Positions 39,818-41,781 of a stretch of 41,781 bases of DNA are shown here, one piece after another (the first letter of the stretch is position 1; each line of letters opens with the position of its first letter). Position numbers and translations under genes: made by a program. Source of the stretch: Oscillospiraceae bacterium (GTDB taxonomy: Bacteria > Bacillota > Clostridia > Oscillospirales > Ruminococcaceae); assembly GCA_004557855.1 (NCBI GenBank), contig SFFJ01000016.1:1-41781 (forward strand), read 5' to 3'. The notes under the pieces were generated by a model. The model was given only the letters and a program-made list of their open reading frames with translations. It had not been told where the DNA came from and made no database searches.

Positions 39818-40783
39818 ATGAAAAGTATCCACGGAAAAGACATCAAAATCTTCGCCTGCAATTCCAATAAAAAGCTGGCAGCGGATATCGCGGCCTGCAT
39901 GGGCTTGCCGCTGGGCCGCTGCACCGTCGGTGCCTTTGCCGATGGCGAGGTTTCCATCTCCATCGAGGAATCGGTGCGTGGCTCCGATGTATTCGTGATC
40001 CAGTCCACCTGCGGCCCCGTCAATAATAACCTGATGGAGCTGCTCATTATGATCGACGCCCTCAAGCGCGCTTCTGCCGGCCGCATCACCGCCGTCGTTC
40101 CCTACTACGGCTATGCCCGTCAGGATAGAAAAGCCAAGGCCCGTGACCCGATCTCCGCCAAGCTGGTGGCCGACCTCATCTCCGTCGCCGGGGTGGACCG
40201 TGTCCTCTCGATGGACCTCCACGTGGCGCAGATCCAGGGCTTCTTCAATATCCCCGTCGATCACCTGATGGGCACCCCCATTCTGGCCCCCTATTTTATC
40301 GAAAAATTCCGTGACATCCCCCATGACCAGATCGCCGTCGTTTCCCCCGATCTCGGCTCCGTCACCCGTGCCCGCAAATTCGCCGAGCGTCTGGACTGCC
40401 CCATCGCCATCATCGATAAGCGCCGTCCCCGCGCCAATGTCAGCGAGGTCATGAATATCATCGGTGACGTCCGGGGCAAAACCGTCGTACTGGTGGATGA
40501 CATGGTGGATACCGCCGGTACCCTCTGCCATGGCGCCGAGGCCCTGATGAAGATCGGCGGTGCCAAGGAGGTCTATGCCTGCGCCACCCACGGCGTGCTT
40601 TCCGGCCCCGCCATCCAGCGCCTCACCGACAGCGTCATCACCGAAACGGTGTTCCTCGATACCATCCCCGCCAGGGAAGGCTCCGACGCCGCCCGCATCA
40701 AGATGCTGTCCGTCGCTCCCGTCTTTGCCGAGGCCATCAGCCGCATCTACGAGGACAAGCCCGTTTCCCCGCTGTTCACCTGA
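39818..40783 (+). CDS. prs: Ribose-phosphate pyrophosphokinase (PRPP synthetase)
   Basis: Makes PRPP from ribose 5-phosphate and ATP for nucleotide, His and Trp synthesis; supplies upp in this window. The 321-residue protein is normal length: FADGEVSISIEESVRGSDVF, YYGYARQDRKAKARDPISAKL (the catalytic flexible loop), LDLHVAQIQGFF-type metal site (MDLHVAQIQ) and the PRPP loop VLVDDMVDTAGT. The start at 39818 has TAGGGAGTAG upstream. Separated from the GlmU-like gene by 900 bases of repeats, although the two are normally adjacent. Confidence 0.98.
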   Translation: MKSIHGKDIKIFACNSNKKLAADIAACMGLPLGRCTVGAFADGEVSISIEESVRGSDVFVIQSTCGPVNNNLMELLIMIDALKRASAGRITAVVPYYGYARQDRKAKARDPISAKLVADLISVAGVDRVLSMDLHVAQIQGFFNIPVDHLMGTPILAPYFIEKFRDIPHDQIAVVSPDLGSVTRARKFAERLDCPIAIIDKRRPRANVSEVMNIIGDVRGKTVVLVDDMVDTAGTLCHGAEALMKIGGAKEVYACATHGVLSGPAIQRLTDSVITETVFLDTIPAREGSDAARIKMLSVAPVFAEAISRIYEDKPVSPLFT

Positions 40784-40848
40784 TTTTTCGCATATTCCCG
40801 GCAGGAGGGAGCCGTTCTCTCCTGCCGTTTCTCTCCCAAGGAGGTCTC

Positions 40849-41472
40849 ATGGGTTTTTTTAAGAAAAAGACCGCCGCCCCTGCCCCTGCCGCCCCGGTTT
40901 ACGGCCCGGTGGAATTTGTCATCTGCGGGCTGGGCAACCCCGGCAGTAAATACGGCAATACCCGTCATAATATCGGCTACTGCGCCCTCGATGTCCTGGC
41001 CGGGGATTGCGGCGCCGCCGTGGAGCGCTCCCGCTTTCACGCCATGACCGGCGAAGCCATGCTGGACGGTAAGCACATCCTGCTGATGAAGCCGACCACC
41101 TACATGAACCTTTCGGGGCAGGCGGTGCAGGAGGCCATGAAATTCTATAAGCTCCCGCCGGAGCGCCTCATTGTCCTTTCGGATGACGTCAGCCTGCCGG
41201 TCGGCAAAATGCGCATCCGCACCAAAGGCTCCGCCGGCGGCCACAACGGCCTCAAGGATATCATCCTCAAGCTCGGCAGCGACAGCTTCCCCCGCATCAG
41301 GTTCGGGGTGGGCGAAAAGCCGAACCCCGAATACGACCTTGCCGACTGGGTGCTGGGGCGGTTCTCCGAAGCGGAGGGTAAAACCCTTTACCCCCTGCTG
41401 AAAAACACCGCCGAGGCCTGCACACTCATCATGCAGGGCCGCCCGGAGGAGGCCATGAGCCGCTTTAACTGA
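40849..41472 (+). CDS. pth: Peptidyl-tRNA hydrolase
   Basis: Frees tRNA from peptidyl-tRNA dropped by ribosomes. The 207-residue protein has GLGNPGSKYGNTRHNIGY (N30 and catalytic H40), LMKPTTYMNLSGQAV, LSDDVSLPVGKMRIR and GSAGGHNGLKDI. A Lys/Ala/Pro-rich extension of about 18 residues (MGFFKKKTAAPAPAAP) precedes the family start; it is probably real because the ribosome site (AAGGAGG) points at 40849. Follows prs by 65 bases, likely in one transcript. Confidence 0.97.
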   Translation: MGFFKKKTAAPAPAAPVYGPVEFVICGLGNPGSKYGNTRHNIGYCALDVLAGDCGAAVERSRFHAMTGEAMLDGKHILLMKPTTYMNLSGQAVQEAMKFYKLPPERLIVLSDDVSLPVGKMRIRTKGSAGGHNGLKDIILKLGSDSFPRIRFGVGEKPNPEYDLADWVLGRFSEAEGKTLYPLLKNTAEACTLIMQGRPEEAMSRFN

Positions 41473-41559
41473 CCCCCCCCCGCAAAAAACCGCATAATTC
41501 ACCCCACCGCCGCAGTACCATAGAATGGTCTTCGGCGGCACTGCCGGTTTACGCACCTC

Positions 41560-41781
41560 CGCCCGCCGGCGGCGGGGATGCCTCCTCGGCAAATATCAGT
41601 CCCGCGCCCCATCCCCCGCGAAGCCGCTTTATCATAGTTTCTTCTCGCCTGCGGCGGGGCAAGTCTTTTAGTTATCATAATCTGCACGGCTACCGCCGGG
41701 GTGGCACTTTTGACTCGCCAAAAGTGCCCAAAAGCGACTTGGGGTAAACCCCAAGACCCCGACGCACCGGAACGCCCGCCC
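41560..41781 (-). repeat. Long multi-hairpin intergenic repeat, copy C (cut by window end)
   Basis: Direct repeat of the left part of copy B: CCTCCTCGGCAAATATCAG, CCCGCGCCCCA, GTCTTTTAG. Hairpins GGCACTTTTG/CAAAAGTGCC at 41703-41728 and CTTGGGG/CCCCAAG at 41738-41755 match copies A and B in position and pairing but differ in sequence. Continues past the window. Confidence 0.78.

Overview
The window is a high-GC segment of a low-GC-phylum-type Gram-positive chromosome. Housekeeping genes with strong AAGGAGG-type ribosome binding sites, a spoIIP sporulation gene, CCA-encoded tRNAs, pyruvate phosphate dikinase and formate-tetrahydrofolate ligase together suggest an anaerobic, endospore-forming member of the Clostridia, most likely the Oscillospirales/Ruminococcaceae group. 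That placement is an inference from gene content. No phage, IS transposase, CRISPR array or replication origin was seen.

Layout. 1-611 is a non-coding, hairpin-rich repeat. 612-7076 (minus) carries a threonine aldolase, rpsT, a small hypothetical overlapping an rRNA pseudouridine synthase, a D-Ala-D-Ala carboxypeptidase, a 47-residue membrane peptide and an M3 oligopeptidase. 7450-7880 holds tRNA-Leu(CAG) with repeats behind it. 8039-8879 is the rplM-rpsI operon. 9137-14676 (minus) is a run of rodA-like, DUF6440, tsaE, tsaB, rpiB, upp, hflX and a stand-alone FakA C-terminal-like domain. 14946-17491 carries a lipoprotein and fhs. The strand then switches: spoIIP, a small membrane protein, tRNA-Leu(CAA) with a 154-bp tandem repeat, a DUF6998-like protein and an NSS-family Na+ symporter. 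22407-30701 (minus) has a SHOCT/zinc-ribbon protein, a KdpD/KdpE-like two-component pair and a complete livKHMGF branched-chain amino acid importer. A PNPOx-like gene is divergent from livK. An MBOAT/DHHW acetylation pair and ppdK follow on minus. The window ends with an acetyltransferase-only GlmU, prs and pth on plus, in the order familiar from Bacillus (glmU-prs-pth).

The most unusual content is non-coding. Three repeat families fill the gaps. (1) Fifteen copies of an 80-120 bp element fold as a closing stem holding three hairpins; arm sequences differ from copy to copy but pairing is kept. (2) A 300-500 bp multi-hairpin element (four copies or partial copies at 1-545, 38926-39235, 39236-39660 and 41560-41781) has compensatory changes in at least three stems. 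(3) About 150-bp units behind both tRNA-Leu genes start with the reverse complement of that gene's own tRNA 3' end and share conserved blocks and a covarying hairpin. All three were read by eye and have not been searched against any database.
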